A DNA stretch of 64,000 nucleotides, taken from Macrosoma leucophasiata (lineage: Eukaryota; Arthropoda; Insecta; Lepidoptera; Hedylidae). The position numbers and the translations under genes are program-made. The DNA is taken from positions 20,434,001 through 20,498,000 of the forward strand of contig JAWQUS010000025.1 in NCBI GenBank assembly GCA_036365455.1. Reading direction: 5' to 3'. Of this stretch, positions 48,933 through 61,993 are shown piece by piece. A model generated the notes under the pieces. The model was not told where the DNA came from. It did not search any database and worked only from the letters and a program-made list of their open reading frames with translations. Positions within the stretch are counted from its first letter, which is position 1, and every line of letters starts with the position of its first letter.

Positions 48933-49550
48933 AGCAAACAAGCTTTGCAAGTTTGTATAGAAAAGGAGTATATCTTTCAAGGGCAAAACTTCTTTGGCTT
49001 TGATAATAAATACAGAAATTTAATTGCTATTATAAATTTTGTGTTGGTCCTTACCTACTTTATTTTTTGTGATATTTGAAGGAATGATTTTAAATTATTA
49101 TGTATATTTAGAGAATATTGGCTATTTTCACTCTTTTCCTATAGGTATAGGAAAAGAGTGAAAATTTTGTGTTGGTCCTTACCTACTTTATTTTTTGTGA
49201 TATTTGAAGGAATGATTTTAAATTATTATGTATATTTAGAGAATATTGGCTATTTTCACTCTTTTCCTATACCTATAGGAAAAGAGTGAAAATATTGGCT
49301 AAAAGAGAATATTGGCTATTTTCACTCTTTTCCTATACCTATAGGAAAAGAGTGAAAATAGCCAATATTCTCTAAATATACATAATAATTTAAAATCATT
49401 CCTTCAAATATCACAAAAAATAAAGTAGGTAAGGACCAACACAAAATTTATAATAGCAATTAAATTTCTGTATTTATTATCAAAGCCAAAGAAGTTTTGC
49501 CCTTGAAAGATATACTCCTTTTCTATACAAACTTGCAAAGCTTGTTTGCT
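48933..49550. repeat. 0.6-kb palindrome with tandem central unit
   Basis: Left arm about 48933-49150 and right arm about 49332-49550 are inverted and nearly identical (from AGCAAACAAGCTTTGCAAGT). Between them a unit of about 128 bp (TTTTGTGTTGGTCCTTACCT to AGGAAAAGAGTGAAAA) is repeated in tandem, with small CCTATACCTATAGG palindromes at each joint. Confidence 0.85.
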
Positions 49551-49689
49551 GTCTTTAGTCAAACCGTGTCTTTATTTTAATAAATCGTACTTTAATTTGA
49601 TTGTTAGAAACATATTTGTTTAATTTTAAAATTTAAACCGTTAGGTTTTATCAGCAAAAATATGAGTCAGTTTATTTTCATAATGTAGT

Positions 49690-49815
49690 ACTAGATTTTG
49701 CTCGCGACTTCGTCTACTTGACTTTACTGTAAAGTTTCATCCAAATCCATCCAGTAGTTTTTTCTTGAAAGAGTACAAACATCCATACTCACAAACTTTA
49801 GCATTTAAAATATTA
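49690..49815 (-). repeat. Lepidopteran repeat (minus), within the MULE
   Basis: CTAGATTTTGCTCGCGACTT and CATCCAAATCCATCCAGTAG mirror 43797-43998. Confidence 0.6.
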
Positions 49816-50645
49816 AGTAGAATGTAATAAACCAGAAGATTATGCACATGACTGTACCTTTTTTGCAAAAAAAAGTGATAGTGTCCAGTTGGTGAAAACA
49901 TAAAAGTGGTTTTATTTAAGTTTCACCATGTGGACACACGCAAAAATATTGTCGTGTCCAGACGACGAAATAACAAGTCATTACAATTTAAAGTTTAACC
50001 AACTGGACATACGTGTATCCGGTCGTCCGTGTCGAGTTGACGAATAACCCAAAGTTAGAGAAGGATGTGAAATGTTACAATAACTTTCACAAATATCTTG
50101 GTGCATCTTAGGCTTATTGTATGGTAGAACTACGTTTGCCGGGGCAGCTAGTACCAAATAATAAATAAAATGCGGAAGTAGCACTGTCTGTATATCTTAC
50201 ACTTTCACGACAAAACCGCTGAACCGATTTAAATGAAATTTAGAATGAGATAGATTGAACCCTGACGAATAACATACGCTACAAATATTCGTAATGTGCG
50301 TGCCAAACCGCGGGCGGTCGTAGTAATATAGTTATAATACGTAAAATTTTATTGCATGTTTACTCTTAAACATGTTTTTTACTTTTTTATTTATAATGAA
50401 ATTGGTTAACAAGTATACCTACTGTACATATTGAGGTTAAGTGAACAATGGCCTAAACACTATACGAATTTTTAGATCTCCATTATAATTATGAGCTATC
50501 AATCAGTACTGGACAAGTTTTTATTGTACGAATAATTAAAAAGCGGCCAAGATTGGAGCTAGGAATCACGTTGTCCTATACAAACTCTGTCCCGTTTTTC
50601 ACCCTTTCAGCGGTAGAATTTCAGAAAATCCTTTCTTACAGGGTA

Positions 50646-50945
50646 ACGTAACTTCACGCTTGTAATATACTCCGTACGAGTAGGCAGAGGTAAATGTATG
50701 CATTCAATCATACATGCAAACATCTACGATTCGCCGGTTACGTTTTTGGCCCGTGTAACAGATGGCGAGCACAGGCTCGCATATCTCCGGGCACATTACC
50801 AAACTTCGAGGTACTGGGAAATTTACAGAAAATGGAAAAATCCCAATAGAACCAGAGATAAAGGACTTTACACCGTTATCTCTGATAACCCCTACCCGGG
50901 AATCGAACCCAGGACCTCAGCGTAGTAGTAGTGGTGCAGGGTGCC
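50646..50945 (-). mobile_element. tRNA-derived SINE, family S3 (minus)
   Basis: GTAACTTCACGCTTGTAAT to CGGGAATCGAACCCAGGACC (B box on the minus strand) and GTAGTAGTAGTGG, matching 33707-34017. Confidence 0.8.
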
Positions 50946-51234
50946 TACGTTACACAATAAACACACTCTCCAAGTTTCAGGCCTCTACGATCAGCGGTTG
51001 ATCTGATCAACCGCGACTGTGCGTTGATCTGTCAGATTCAGGACGAAGCATTTTACAGTACATTATAAGAAATGTTGCACATCGAGCTTACGAAAGAGAT
51101 AATCGGCTTGTCTCGACTTCGTAGTGCTTTATCTCTGCTGCACACTGCCTACGTAAGCACTGATAGTCCGGTTTTGTTTGTTGGTCAAAACTTGATTAAA
51201 ATGGTAGACAAACGTCACATAGGTACGGTGCGAA

Positions 51235-51421
51235 ATCTATAATATAAAATAAGTCGGGTTTTCCTTCCTGACGCTATAACTTCAGAACGCACGTACCGAT
51301 TGCCACGGTTTTGCATTCGTTGGAAAGATCGCGGTCTCTGTGAGGTTTATAGCAAAGAAAATTCAGGAAAAAATATTTATAAAACGAAATCCACGCGGGC
51401 GAAGCCGCGGGCAACAGCTAG
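51235..51421 (+). repeat. 3' part of the 33322-type repeat
   Basis: TCGGGTTTTCCTTCCTGACG to CCACGCGGGCGAAGCCGCGG and GCAACAGCTAG. Confidence 0.6.
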
Positions 51422-51478
51422 TATATTATATAACGCTCTACCTCTACAGACCCGAAACGAAATCTCCATCCTAATGGC

Positions 51479-51930
51479 CTTATTACACAACACGGTATTC
51501 AGTATCCGGCAGAAAAGGTTGGCGTGGCTTCGGACCGGGTTGCCGCTTATTACACTATCCGGTCCACAGGGCCCGAACTCAATCACAGTACAAATATGAA
51601 TAGTATGGAAACTACATACAAAACGTTGAAACGGCACAATCACACAAACATGCGCAGCAACGAGGCCCCTAAGCGGTTCTCGCGGTGCTGCAGCACCGAG
51701 TCACTCGCTACTCGAGCGTCGATGCGTATGTTTGTGTGAGTGTGCCGTTTTGAACGTTTTGTACCTACGTAGAATCTATACTGTTCATATTTGTACTGTG
51801 TGAAGTTAGGCTGACCGGGCCGCTCCGGTTGTGAACCCTAGGCCCTAGGTTAGGGACCCTAACTCCCTAAATATTATTACACTACCCTGACCCTTGCTAC
51901 CGGACCCTGAATACCGTGTCGTGTGATAAG
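51479..51930. mobile_element. MITE-A interrupted by long-TIR MITE-C
   Basis: Outer ends CTTATTACACAACACGGTAT and its complement at 51911-51930. The interior matches 11451-11679 except for an insert at 51584-51800. The insert has inverted ends of about 75 bp starting CACAGTACAAATATGAA and a spacer of about 65 bp, and is related to the leader of the THAP fragment at 40164. Confidence 0.8.
51584..51800. mobile_element. MITE-C (long TIR, THAP-element related)
   Basis: CACAGTACAAATATGAATAG at the left and its complement CTGTTCATATTTGTACTGTG at the right; both continue through ACAAAACGTT and CGGCACA(A/C)TCACACAAACAT. Confidence 0.82.
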
Positions 51931-54900
51931 GCCATAAGGTCGATGTACAATATTTATTGTAGGATACTGTAGTTATATGTATAGATAACCTAAACCAACA
52001 AGGAATAAAATTAAATAATATTTGAGTGAATCATTGCCAATTGACTGTTTAAAGTTGAGGCCGGATTTGATAGAAAAAGATAAAATTCGAAATTTAACAC
52101 AGGTTCATTAAAAAAAAGTAAAACATAGAAATTGGCACTTCCGTTACTTGCACGTACCATTACCTGACATTTAATTCAAAGAATATATTATGCAGGAAAA
52201 TATTTAAAAACATTAAGATATAAAATAAACACATTATGTAGAGTTCTAAGTTCCATTTCGTACGCCTCGTTGCGTATAGCTGTCGTAGAAATTAAAATAT
52301 ACGTGTCACCTCAAAATTTGCTGATGTATTCACGACAAACCATAGATAGCGATCTAAAAACTGGATCATATCAAGTATTTAGTCCGTGTAAAGCCACATA
52401 CCAAAATTTTTGATGCGAATAGAAAAGCGCTAACATTTCATATCATAAAAGTATCATGGCCAGTTACAAACACTGATTTGTACAGAATAAATATAGTTAA
52501 ATAAAAATCTTAAGTTATATTTTAATTTTTTACTTTTTAGTAATGATTTTATTCTATTTTGTGGTTTTATTTTATAATATTTTTTCGAACTATTGCATTG
52601 TCATCGGTCCTTGAGACCTGTGTAAAGTTTCAAATTCATCGGACTTCTAAAAACCGGTGAAAATTAAGCTCAATGATTTCGTTACATACATACAACCCCA
52701 AGCTTTTAAAAGCGTGTTATAAATGAAAAAAAAGTGCAAGGTAAAATAGCTTTGAAATATTATTCAGGGAACATAAACATTCTTTCACCAGAATAAAAAT
52801 AGTATTTGAGGCCGTCCATTTATTACGTGAGATATTCAGGGGTGTAAATCGAATCTCAAATTAAAATGTATAGTTAAAGGGGGGGGGGGAGTCTCCCTTC
52901 TCCCGAAGTGAGAATATATGAGATTCGGCATCTCTCAACATCTCTCTTCGGCATCGCGGCAAATATCACGCAGTTATTTTCTGCAAAAAGAAGAAGCAGT
53001 GTTAAATTAAGTAAATGCTTTTCAAAAGCTATTTTTTATTTTTCTGATATTTTGTTTACATTGACCTTAACTATTCATGTGCTACGGTATCAACCTTTTT
53101 AATAAATACTCATATCATTTAACAGGTCGCGTCCGCACCCCAATAAAAAAGTACTGGCAATTATATAATCGTGTTTTACAACGCAAAAAACATTCTAAAA
53201 AGTTCCCCTTACCTTTTTAAGCGTTGTGGTAATTGCCCTTATTGCCCTTTACAGTAAGGGGGACCTTTTTTCATAATCATTGTTGACGGATGTTTGCTCG
53301 AGGTGTTAAAACAAGACTTTTTTGTTATTTTATTATCGCGGTTAAAATATATAACGACGTGGGAGACCACAGTAGAAGCTAAGGCCAGGTATTTCAAAAG
53401 TAAAAAGCTACCTACCCATTCTTATTCTTTTCTTTTTATTGTTTTTTTTTCGTGATTTTTGCACTTTATGCTTTTGGTGTTAATAATACCGGTAATTTAT
53501 AGATTTATCTACTCCGTATATGTATAAATTATTAAAATTGTTGTTTGAATATGACTATTGCTCGCTAGTAAGTATCTGTTCATTAATTGGTCTTTCATTA
53601 TTGTCTTTTGTTTTTGTTCTTTTTTGACAATCAACAATTTAATTGTAATTCTCGAAACACATCACAATTATCATAATATGGCTATTGAAACCACATTCAC
53701 TTTGTTGACCTTTCAATACAATCTTTTCACTCGACACGCGAACGAAATCGACGCACTTAACTGGCAAAAAAGCGTTACTGTCAAAAAAAAAATTAACCAC
53801 AAGTGCGCCCTTTGCCTTCCGTATGTGAGGGGAGTTTAAAAAGGTATAACTAAATAATTTGTTTTTTTACCGCTCGCGTGCGGCGTATGTCACGCTTCCG
53901 GCATTATTGCTCCCTCTTTAAGATTTTAACAGGGAGATTACTGACGTGTGCTTCGAATTATGAGAACTATACAATTATATTTAATAGCTTATTTTATACT
54001 TAATAAAAATAACTGTCTGTATTATTTTTTAATTATGTTACGGCTCGTATGCACAAATGTAATTTGATGTTTTTTTTTTGTTGCTAATTGCAGCATTTGC
54101 AAAATTTTTTCAAAGGAGATGCATTAATTATCTCTTTAATTTCTTAACAAATTAGTTTTAATTGAATTTGAAGCTACGTTGGTAAATATTTAATTGCAGA
54201 TCTCTTTTTGTATGGGTGCCTGTTTTGTATTTTTTCTAGGTTTGTTTAAATTGTATCATTTTCTAGACTATTGTTTAGGTACTCTTCCTCTAAATATACA
54301 TTTTATACCCACTTTAATGTTTCTCTAAACTTATTAAAACTAATTTCTTATTTATAACTATTATTTCTTGACTCTTATGAAATGTCATTAAATAAATCTT
54401 AACTCTTTAACATTTACTAGCTTATAAAAAATGCATTTATTATAATTTATCTATCTGTTAATAGGTACAAATGTTTGCAATAAAAGAGAAAAGATGAAAG
54501 AGTGTTCAGGATATAATCCGATGTCGTATAGGGGGAAAATCAATGGCTGTGATCAGAAGTTCTTTTAAATTAAAGTCTTATATAAAATTGTAAGGCAATC
54601 AGCATGCCGTAATAAATATCATACTGAACAGACTTACAAACACCTTTCACTGTCATCTGTCGTAGCGTATCGAAAGCTACGAATAAATAATTAAGAAAAT
54701 GTGTGTTCAGTCATAAAGTGGCGTTTTGTATGAAAGTTACTCTTCTTCCCAATTCCTTATTCGTAGATCACATGTGATATTTTACGGCGTGCCTTTAAAA
54801 TAGGTAGTACGCTTTGCTTAACACTTATTATGTGTACCTACCGAATGAAAATTTGATAAGAATATTTTTATATAGATTGTCTCACATTTTTTTGAAATCC
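51931..54900. other. Intergenic, almost nothing recognised
   Basis: 52800-52905 (GGCCGTCCATTTATTACGTG and a G-tract at about 52880) looks like a dispersed repeat fragment. No gene-like open frame. Confidence 0.4.
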
Positions 54901-55028
54901 TAACTATTTTAAACATACCCATGAGTTTTGAACTTTTTGCTTATTTTGTTGTGCCATGCTATTTTACATGAAGGCGCTGGGACGCGACGACTCCATCGCC
55001 CTCTACTCGAATTCTTCCACAAGTGCAG

Positions 55029-55140
55029 TCAGTTAGTAGGTAGTAAATATAATAACGTGGGATGGGCAGCTACGTCCTGCGATAAACCTACCGCTACTGC
55101 GATAGCCAGTCCACCCGCTTAGCGAGGCGATTATGGCATA
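55029..55140 (+). repeat. Dispersed repeat, partner of 48165
   Basis: GGGCAGCTACGTCCTGCGAT and ACTGCGATAGCC. A separate short repeat (AAAAAAGGAGGAGGTTCTCA) at 55215-55265 recurs at 58755-58805. Confidence 0.55.
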
Positions 55141-56045
55141 TTCTCCCATAATTGCTTGCGCACAGCACAACACTATTGTAAGTCTGGCGGGAGTGATAAT
55201 GATGCTATTTTAACCGACTTAAAAAAGGAGGAGGTTCTCAATTCGTCCGGGTCTTTTTTCTTACCATAATAGGTTACGTTTTTTATTCTCTAAAATAATG
55301 ATATTTATTATTTTTTTGTTTTCACGCAGGTATTTGTGCAGTATAACGACAGTAGATAACTATTTTATGTAGTTCACTACAAATTTTTAATTAAGCAGTT
55401 TCGATTTAAAACATAGCTAAAGTGCGGGTTATTACATTACGCATCGTGTAGAAATAGGCAACTTAAATCATGGAAAAGCGTGCGTAACGTGCGGCTTTAG
55501 GTCACACTGTGCTATAAAATAAATTATTCACGAACGAAAACTAGGGATGACAAAAAATTCCACTGCATTAATTTGTCTTGTTATTTAACGTTATCGAATT
55601 GGGACCAGTATACACATAAACACAACCTAGTTTTTTCACTAATTTAATATCTCCTATTTATTTTGGTTATGTAGGTAAATTGTTAAATTATGATAGGCTG
55701 GATGACTAAATTCTAAAGGACACATTGTTAATGATGGTTACGCTTATTAATAGGTAAGAAGGCAAATTCAAGACACGCATACCTACAAATCTATACTTTG
55801 ATCGACTTCAATCATTTTCCTATTACCTACATATGGGAATATTCCTAAAAATGCTAAACTACTAGGAGAAGACTGCTGCGAACTTACTCCGAGGATCCTG
55901 TAGGAAGGAGAAGAGGAACTCAAGCTACCGTGGATACTGGGAGTTGTAGCATACCCACGATATATTACCGCTAGACTATTGGGTATGAAACAGTTGAAAA
56001 TATTGAAATCGATTATAAAAATTAGAAAAGTGAAACCACTAGAAT

Positions 56046-56205
56046 ACTGCCTCAGTAGTCCAGTGGTAGTAAAGCAGGTCATTTACGTTGGAGTTCTAAG
56101 TTCGATTCCCACTGTAAAATCTTTTATCTCTTGTTCTATTGGGTTTATTTCCAGTACCTTGGAGTTTGGTAATGTGCCCGGAGTATAGGCTCGCCACCTC
56201 TTAAA
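56046..56205 (+). mobile_element. tRNA-derived SINE, family S3 (plus, 3'-truncated)
   Basis: CTGCCTCAGTAGTCCAGTGG (A box) and TAAGTTCGATTCCCACTG (B box), followed by the S3 body (CCAGTACCTTGGAGTTTGG). Confidence 0.75.
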
Positions 56206-56209
56206 ACTA

Positions 56210-59200
56210 GGTATCGTTTTGGGTATAAACTCAAAAGTGGCTCAAGTTGGTATTTTTATATACTTCCTGAATCTCAAAAATATATTAATTAAATAATGAT
56301 ATATTAATATATTAATTAAATTACAATTTCAGAAGTCAATATGTATTATGCCGACCTAAGATAAAATTAATTTTGAACTCTTCCGTCACTTGAAAATATC
56401 TGAAAATTATCAAAAGAAGTTAGAGTACATTTCACTTCTATAAAAAAAAAACAGAATAATCATAATTTTTAACTGAACTAAATCACTTTCTATTATAAAA
56501 AAAGTCATGTATTTGTCTAATTTAATCACTAACCTAATCTCTCCAACTGAGAGTGGACTGTATGGTGATATGCAGATCACATTGTATTAACATCTAAGAT
56601 TAATTACCATTTTTTAATAAAGCATTGGATGCTTAACTGCTTGTGTAAATGTGACCGTAAGTAAGTGCCAAAATACAAGTCTGTAACAAACTTACAGTTA
56701 TTTTAATTATTATGTTATGTAAATATAATAAGTTCTAATGTCATTTATTAATAAACATTTTGTTCTTTTTCAGAATAACTGCACCGGCCAGATGAAAGTT
56801 AAAAGTAACACCGTTAGAAATGTTTTAGAAAGCGGACCTAACTAAACAACACACCGAAAATTAATACTATTGTCCATTAATCAAGTTAAAAGGATTTATT
56901 TTGCAAAAACTGTCGGTTGTTGACGACCAACCCCTTTTTTACCGCGCTCGGTCTAATGTACCGTTGCTTCGGTGATATTTGGAACAATTTCATTGTCTAT
57001 TTTCTAAACTTTTTACGACACCAAACTGCGTCGGGTGTCGTTCTTTTGTCGTCAAACTAAGTAATATATTTGCATATTGACTCCGGATTTGCATTTTGTT
57101 ACTGTCGCACTGTGTACGGCTTATTTTTTTATATGTCGACGTTAGTCACGGACAAAGAGTTAAGTAATAAAATGCAAATCAATATATTTCGTGTTTTTAT
57201 AAATTTTTATTGTTAGATTTGTACATGGTCCTTTGCCGACGCGATGGTCTAATGAATTTTATGACGGAAATTCTTTTCGTGCGTTTTTTCTGTTTATTAT
57301 GTATTTATGTAAATATACATTCATTCTTGGTAAAAACTGTTGTTTTTGTAAAACATGTTTCCGTACTAATAAAAATGTTTGTTGGCTTTCTAAGATTAAA
57401 TTTATTGACAAAATATTTTATTGAAGATTTATAGAAATAAGCATTTTACTGAATTGTGACTCTATTCGTATGTATGTGTAGTCAAGAATAGAGCCGAAGA
57501 CTGTTCAGCGACTCATTGTTTCAACTTTATATTTAGATCCATATTTGCTTTGTTACTGTTTGCCATTCAAATAAATAAAGCAATTGTTGCTTCGATAGGC
57601 ATATGTAGTTATTTGTAATATTTGTTCATTGATATCTTTTTTCTTATCAAGTAGTGCCGACAAATAATTATGTACGGACTTTGATGTTTTGTAAGGAATT
57701 TGGGAATACATCCATGACATAAAAGGATTAAATTGAATATTTTTGCGATCGCTTCTCAGCATATCCGGACAAAGAAATTTCAATGGCAGTACAAAAGATT
57801 TTTTCGCGTAGCAAAGATGGATGGATGGTTTATGAAAGATGTATTTTTTTCTGATGAGTTGATCATTGGAATAACATTTGAAAAATGGTATGCGCATGTG
57901 GCTGTAAGGGACAGCGCATGCAGGTAGGGTACTCGCGTTTTTGCATTTCCTTTCCACGCTTTTTACAATAAAAACTTTCTTTTAAATAAATAATCCCGAC
58001 ATTGCTTGACAGGGATGCTTAAAATAATAATTGTGGACTGTTAACGTTTTTTTTAAAGTATCTACCTACGTTCTGTAAATTCTATTGGATTGGTCTAAAA
58101 GTCCGATGGTAGTATTCACAGGTTTAACGTATTTAGAGATTCACACATGAAATGTAAATTGTTTATGCTCCGGCTATATTTGATTTCAAAAATACAATGT
58201 TATTGTATACAAACAAATATGCAGATCATGATGTAAATGTATTGTAACACAATCGGAGTGGAAAGCGGCTTCTATAATTCCGTTTTTTGTTTTTTTTAAT
58301 ATGTAGCTAAAAAAATCTATGTTAAATAGGTACGTAACATTAAAAAGAACTAGTATTAGAATTGTGATAATACTATAACTCGGAGAACGTGTTGATAGTT
58401 TTGATCAAATTCGTAAAAGGTTATATTCGGCAGGACCTTTCGTTGACTAATGATTAGTTACTAATGTTTAGTTATAATAACCTACCAAAGTTAATCTGTA
58501 TGGTTATGTAGTGTCTATAGATAGATTACAGTCATCAATCAAACATCAAAATGTTAAATGTAATAATCAAAGTGTAATGTTCATATTATATTGTTAATTT
58601 TAAGTTTGTTTAAATTATGGAAAATTGTAAAAATATGCCTAAGAGATATTTTTAAAAGAGCCGACTGAGTTTTTTTAGGCCCGTTTTTCTCAGATCATAT
58701 TGGCCTTTGGAACTCTGCCGGTGAATGACAAAGAATGACTCTTTTTCTTTTCTTTTTAACCAACTTCGAAAAAAGGAGGAGGTTTTCAATTCGTCCGAAT
58801 CTTTTTTTACTCTTTGTTATCAGTTTGTAAAGGGGAAATGAGACATTCTACTGATATACTTTTTTACATTAGCATTTTATATTTAGTTTTATGTTAGCGA
58901 TATTCTTTACTTTACAGATACATTTTTTATCTTGTTTGACATGTATATCAATTGTTATTCACTTTAATTTATATTGTTTGTTTTTGACGTGTCATAAGAG
59001 GTGCCTGTCACCCTAAATGAATTTCTGATTCTGATTCAATTAACATACATGTGAACTGCATCATGATTGTTTTCCACCTTTGTTACATAAAAAACGTGTA
59101 TTTTTATGCCACAAAATATGCCTTTCAAGTCAATTACTTTTTTAAATCCTCGTATCAGGTCCTGAAGAAGGAGGTTAACCAATATTTTTCCAAGAAACAA

Positions 59201-59690
59201 TGCGTAATAATATAATAGATCGAGGCTTTCAGTTTCGTATTCTTTGCTAAAGAAAAAGAATCCACTCTGTTATGTCGGTACAGATGACTAGTGTAAATAA
59301 ATATACATGGCAGAGAAATGTAATAGAATCGAGGGTGCGTAGCCCATAAATTTGGCCAGTCTCATTTGAATTTCCAATTTGTGCATTTATTACGGATCGA
59401 GGGCGAAGAGGGTGGTAGGAGAAAAACTACAGTTCGGTTCGGAAAAATACCAGGGAAAATTTGGATTTCGTAGGCTGAACGGAATATGGACGATTCAAAG
59501 ATAAAACTAAATAAAAAAGTGACTAAGCGCTAGTCGGATTACCCCATGAAGGGTTCTATAGTAGTAAGTTATATTTGTCTGAATGTTTGTGTTTTTTAAA
59601 ATTATTTTAGTAGGTATATCGGGAATATTTATGATATTTGAAAATATCATAAATACCTAAATCTCAAAAGCTGCTTACAATATCATTCAA
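56210..59690. other. Intergenic, no gene supported
   Basis: AT-rich with scattered short frames. A short minus F1 remnant (GTGAACTGCATCATGATTG) is at 59040-59095 and a GGAGGAGGTTTTCAATTCGT repeat at 58770-58800. Confidence 0.4.
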
Positions 59691-59699
59691 AATAACTTT

Positions 59700-59985
59700 T
59701 TATGTGTGATGATGGTGTCAAACAAGCATGCAGTTCACATGGATGTTAAGTGATGACTGCACCCTATAGACATCTACACAAAAACCAGAGGTCAAAATAC
59801 AGATGCGTGACACCGAGATCATAGTTGTTATGTCTCTGTGATAGTTATTACAGGGCCATACGTTACGATCTAACCGGAACCCGATAGTGCTGAACACTAC
59901 AAAATGGCGGTAGATAGATTAGGTAATGCGATGGTGCCTACGCTCTAGCGTCCCTATACTGGGACTCTACCACCAGTAAATAAAA
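59700..59985 (+). repeat. F1 repeat, near full length
   Basis: TATGTGTGATGATGGTGTCA to GGGACTCTACCACCAGTAAA. Confidence 0.8.
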
Positions 59986-60304
59986 TGGCTGTGATCTACG
60001 GACAGAAGGACAGTCAGAGAGACATGACATGTTTTTTACAATTTTGCTACACAACCCTAAAAAATGCAAACGACCCAAACGAGGCATGCAAATTTTAATA
60101 ACTATATTATTAAAGACATTAGAATATACCTATGTTTGCGGAGTGTATAAAAAAGGTAATACATCAGTCATGGTGTCAGTTTTGATAAAAAACGAATTTC
60201 GTTAAAAGTATATTAGAGTTAGAGATATGCTATAATTACAAGACTTTGCAACGGCAAGTCCTTGGTTATTTTTAGTATACTTAGTTGTACCTATTTAACT
60301 TAAT

Positions 60305-60835
60305 AGGCAATGAAAAACGAAAAGCAGTAAGCATACATTTCCAACGCTTTTATATGGAAGCGAGAGCTGGGTATGCAGGAAAGAGCATGAAAGTAAGTTG
60401 AACGCGGTCGAGATGAGATCTTTGCGCAAGATCTGCGGTGTATCACTCACCGATCGCGTTCGTAATGAAGATGTAAGAAAGAGACTTTGTGTGAATGATA
60501 GTATCGGTGTAAAAATGAAAAAAGGCATGCTCCGATGGTTCGGGCATATAGAAAGAATGTCGAATGAGCGAATGACTAAACAGATATACAATGCGAATGT
60601 GGATGGTTGCAGAGGCCCAGGAAGACCAAGGCTGACCTACCATGACCAAATAGGTCGAGTTCTGTCTGATGGTGGGGTCAAAAGTCTTAGGAATCGGCGT
60701 GCATGTATGAAGAGAATGATGAAGGTAGACGAGGCACGAGAGGTTTGTCAGAACCGGGATGTCTGGCGCTCTACACTCTCTGCCTACCCCGTTAGGGACC
60801 TGGCGTGAAGATACATACATACATACATACATTTT
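60305..60835 (+). pseudogene. RTE-type LINE, C-terminal fragment and 3' tail
   Basis: FLYGSESWVCRKEHESKLNA at about 60345, then MRSLRKICGVSLTDRVRNED, MLRWFGHIERM and GRPRLTYHDQIGRVL, ending at TGA 60806. This is the thumb and C-terminus of an RTE-like endonuclease/reverse-transcriptase. The 3' tail CTACCCCGTTAGGGACCTGG and an ATAC microsatellite follow; the same tail is at 44788-44850 (plus) and 15925-15975 (minus). Confidence 0.85.
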
Positions 60836-61439
60836 CCTTATCTAATCAGAAAAAAGTTTGCTATTTTTATATTTATGTTAAATGTGTTACTATTGAAATT
60901 GAAATAGAAGTTTTTGTCGCGAAATAATTAATTTTTTTAATTTTCTTAGAATTTGTTGTTTGAAATTTAACATATCAAATGTATATAAAATACGGTAAAC
61001 AACATGCATCTAAAAATTCCGCATCACTGCCTTCCTGTATTATGGTACCTAGAAAGCAAGTTTAAGTAATGAATCCTAATAAAGCTTAAATATAAATGTC
61101 AATTATTTGATAAACAAGCAATACCCTTTTGAAGAACTTTCAATTTTGTATTATTCACCTTTTTTTTTACGTCCTGACATGGCAAACCAACAGGCAGGAC
61201 CTACGATACTTACCTACATAAGGAAAAAAATATTGATACACATCTACGGAAAAACCAGTGGTTAATCGTAAACGCGTGAACAATATCCTAAGTTGTCCAA
61301 GTTGCTTAGGCGTCATTCAGGCACGCCGCTTCAGTGTAATTCACGAATGTCACCTTCATATAATTTCTAAGAAAAACTTTTGAAGCGGTACGCGCCTACG
61401 CTGCGTCTGCACCGCACTTTACGCCGTTTCTGTGTAAAT

Positions 61440-61578
61440 GATGCCTTAGTCTCTGTGATAGAAATGAGGAGGTCGGAACACGATATTGCTGAACTACCAT
61501 TTGGCGGTAGATAAAGATAAAATATTGCAGTGGTGCCTACGCCTTTACCCCACGAAAAGCTCTGTCACCATTTAGCAA
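61440..61578 (+). repeat. F1 repeat, 5'-truncated
   Basis: GGAACACGATATTGCTGAAC to GCAGTGGTGCCTACGCC. Confidence 0.65.
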
Positions 61579-61993
61579 AAAACAAATGACAGTTCTGTTT
61601 TTGTTCGCTATAAACATACCCAAAAAATTCTTGATTTTTTTCAATAATATAGACGCAGAACTGACGTAAACATAACAAAGACAAACTTAATCCCATCAGA
61701 GATTCAATTCTTTGATCACATTCGTAAGCACGCATCCGAAGGTTTTAGCTAAATTTTAAATCCGCGGTTATCGAACTCACCCGACAGTGTCGATTGCAAT
61801 CGCCAAAATGGAAGTTGAAACTACGGATTCTCGGTGAAATCGTTTTATATTTTTGGGTGAATTTTTGACAAGTTTCGTTTTAAAGTTGTAGAATTATTTT
61901 TTGCCTTTTTTTAGTCATGAAGTGGCAAACTAGTAAGTGAATTTTAAACTTTTTAATTTTGGTGGACAATCTAGAGAATTTTAAAGAAAAGGT

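Larger units (their letters stand above)
47856..50050. mobile_element. Degenerate Mutator-like (MULE) element with long TIRs
   Basis: Inverted ends of at least 130 bp: GGGTTATTCGTCAACTCGAC from 47856, and the complement ending at 50050, more than 95% alike by eye through GACGACGAAATAACAAG and GCAAAAATATTGTCG. A transposase remnant lies at 48487-48715, and a large palindrome at 48933-49550. The element sits inside a MITE-B copy (flanks TTGCACCCGTTAAGAG and AGTTAGAGAAGGATGTG). No clean 9-bp target duplication was found. Confidence 0.75.

Noticed and set aside
48933..49550. CRISPR-like regular repeats
   Set aside because: The repeated units are inverted arms and one tandem copy of about 128 bp with no spacer pattern, and the genome is an insect's.
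56772..56844. Possible terminal exon after TTCTTTTTCAG
   Set aside because: Only about 24 codons to a stop, with no upstream partner exon or recognised domain.
57553..57957. 134-codon minus-strand frame
   Set aside because: No domain, AT-rich codon choice and no splice context; not distinguishable from chance.
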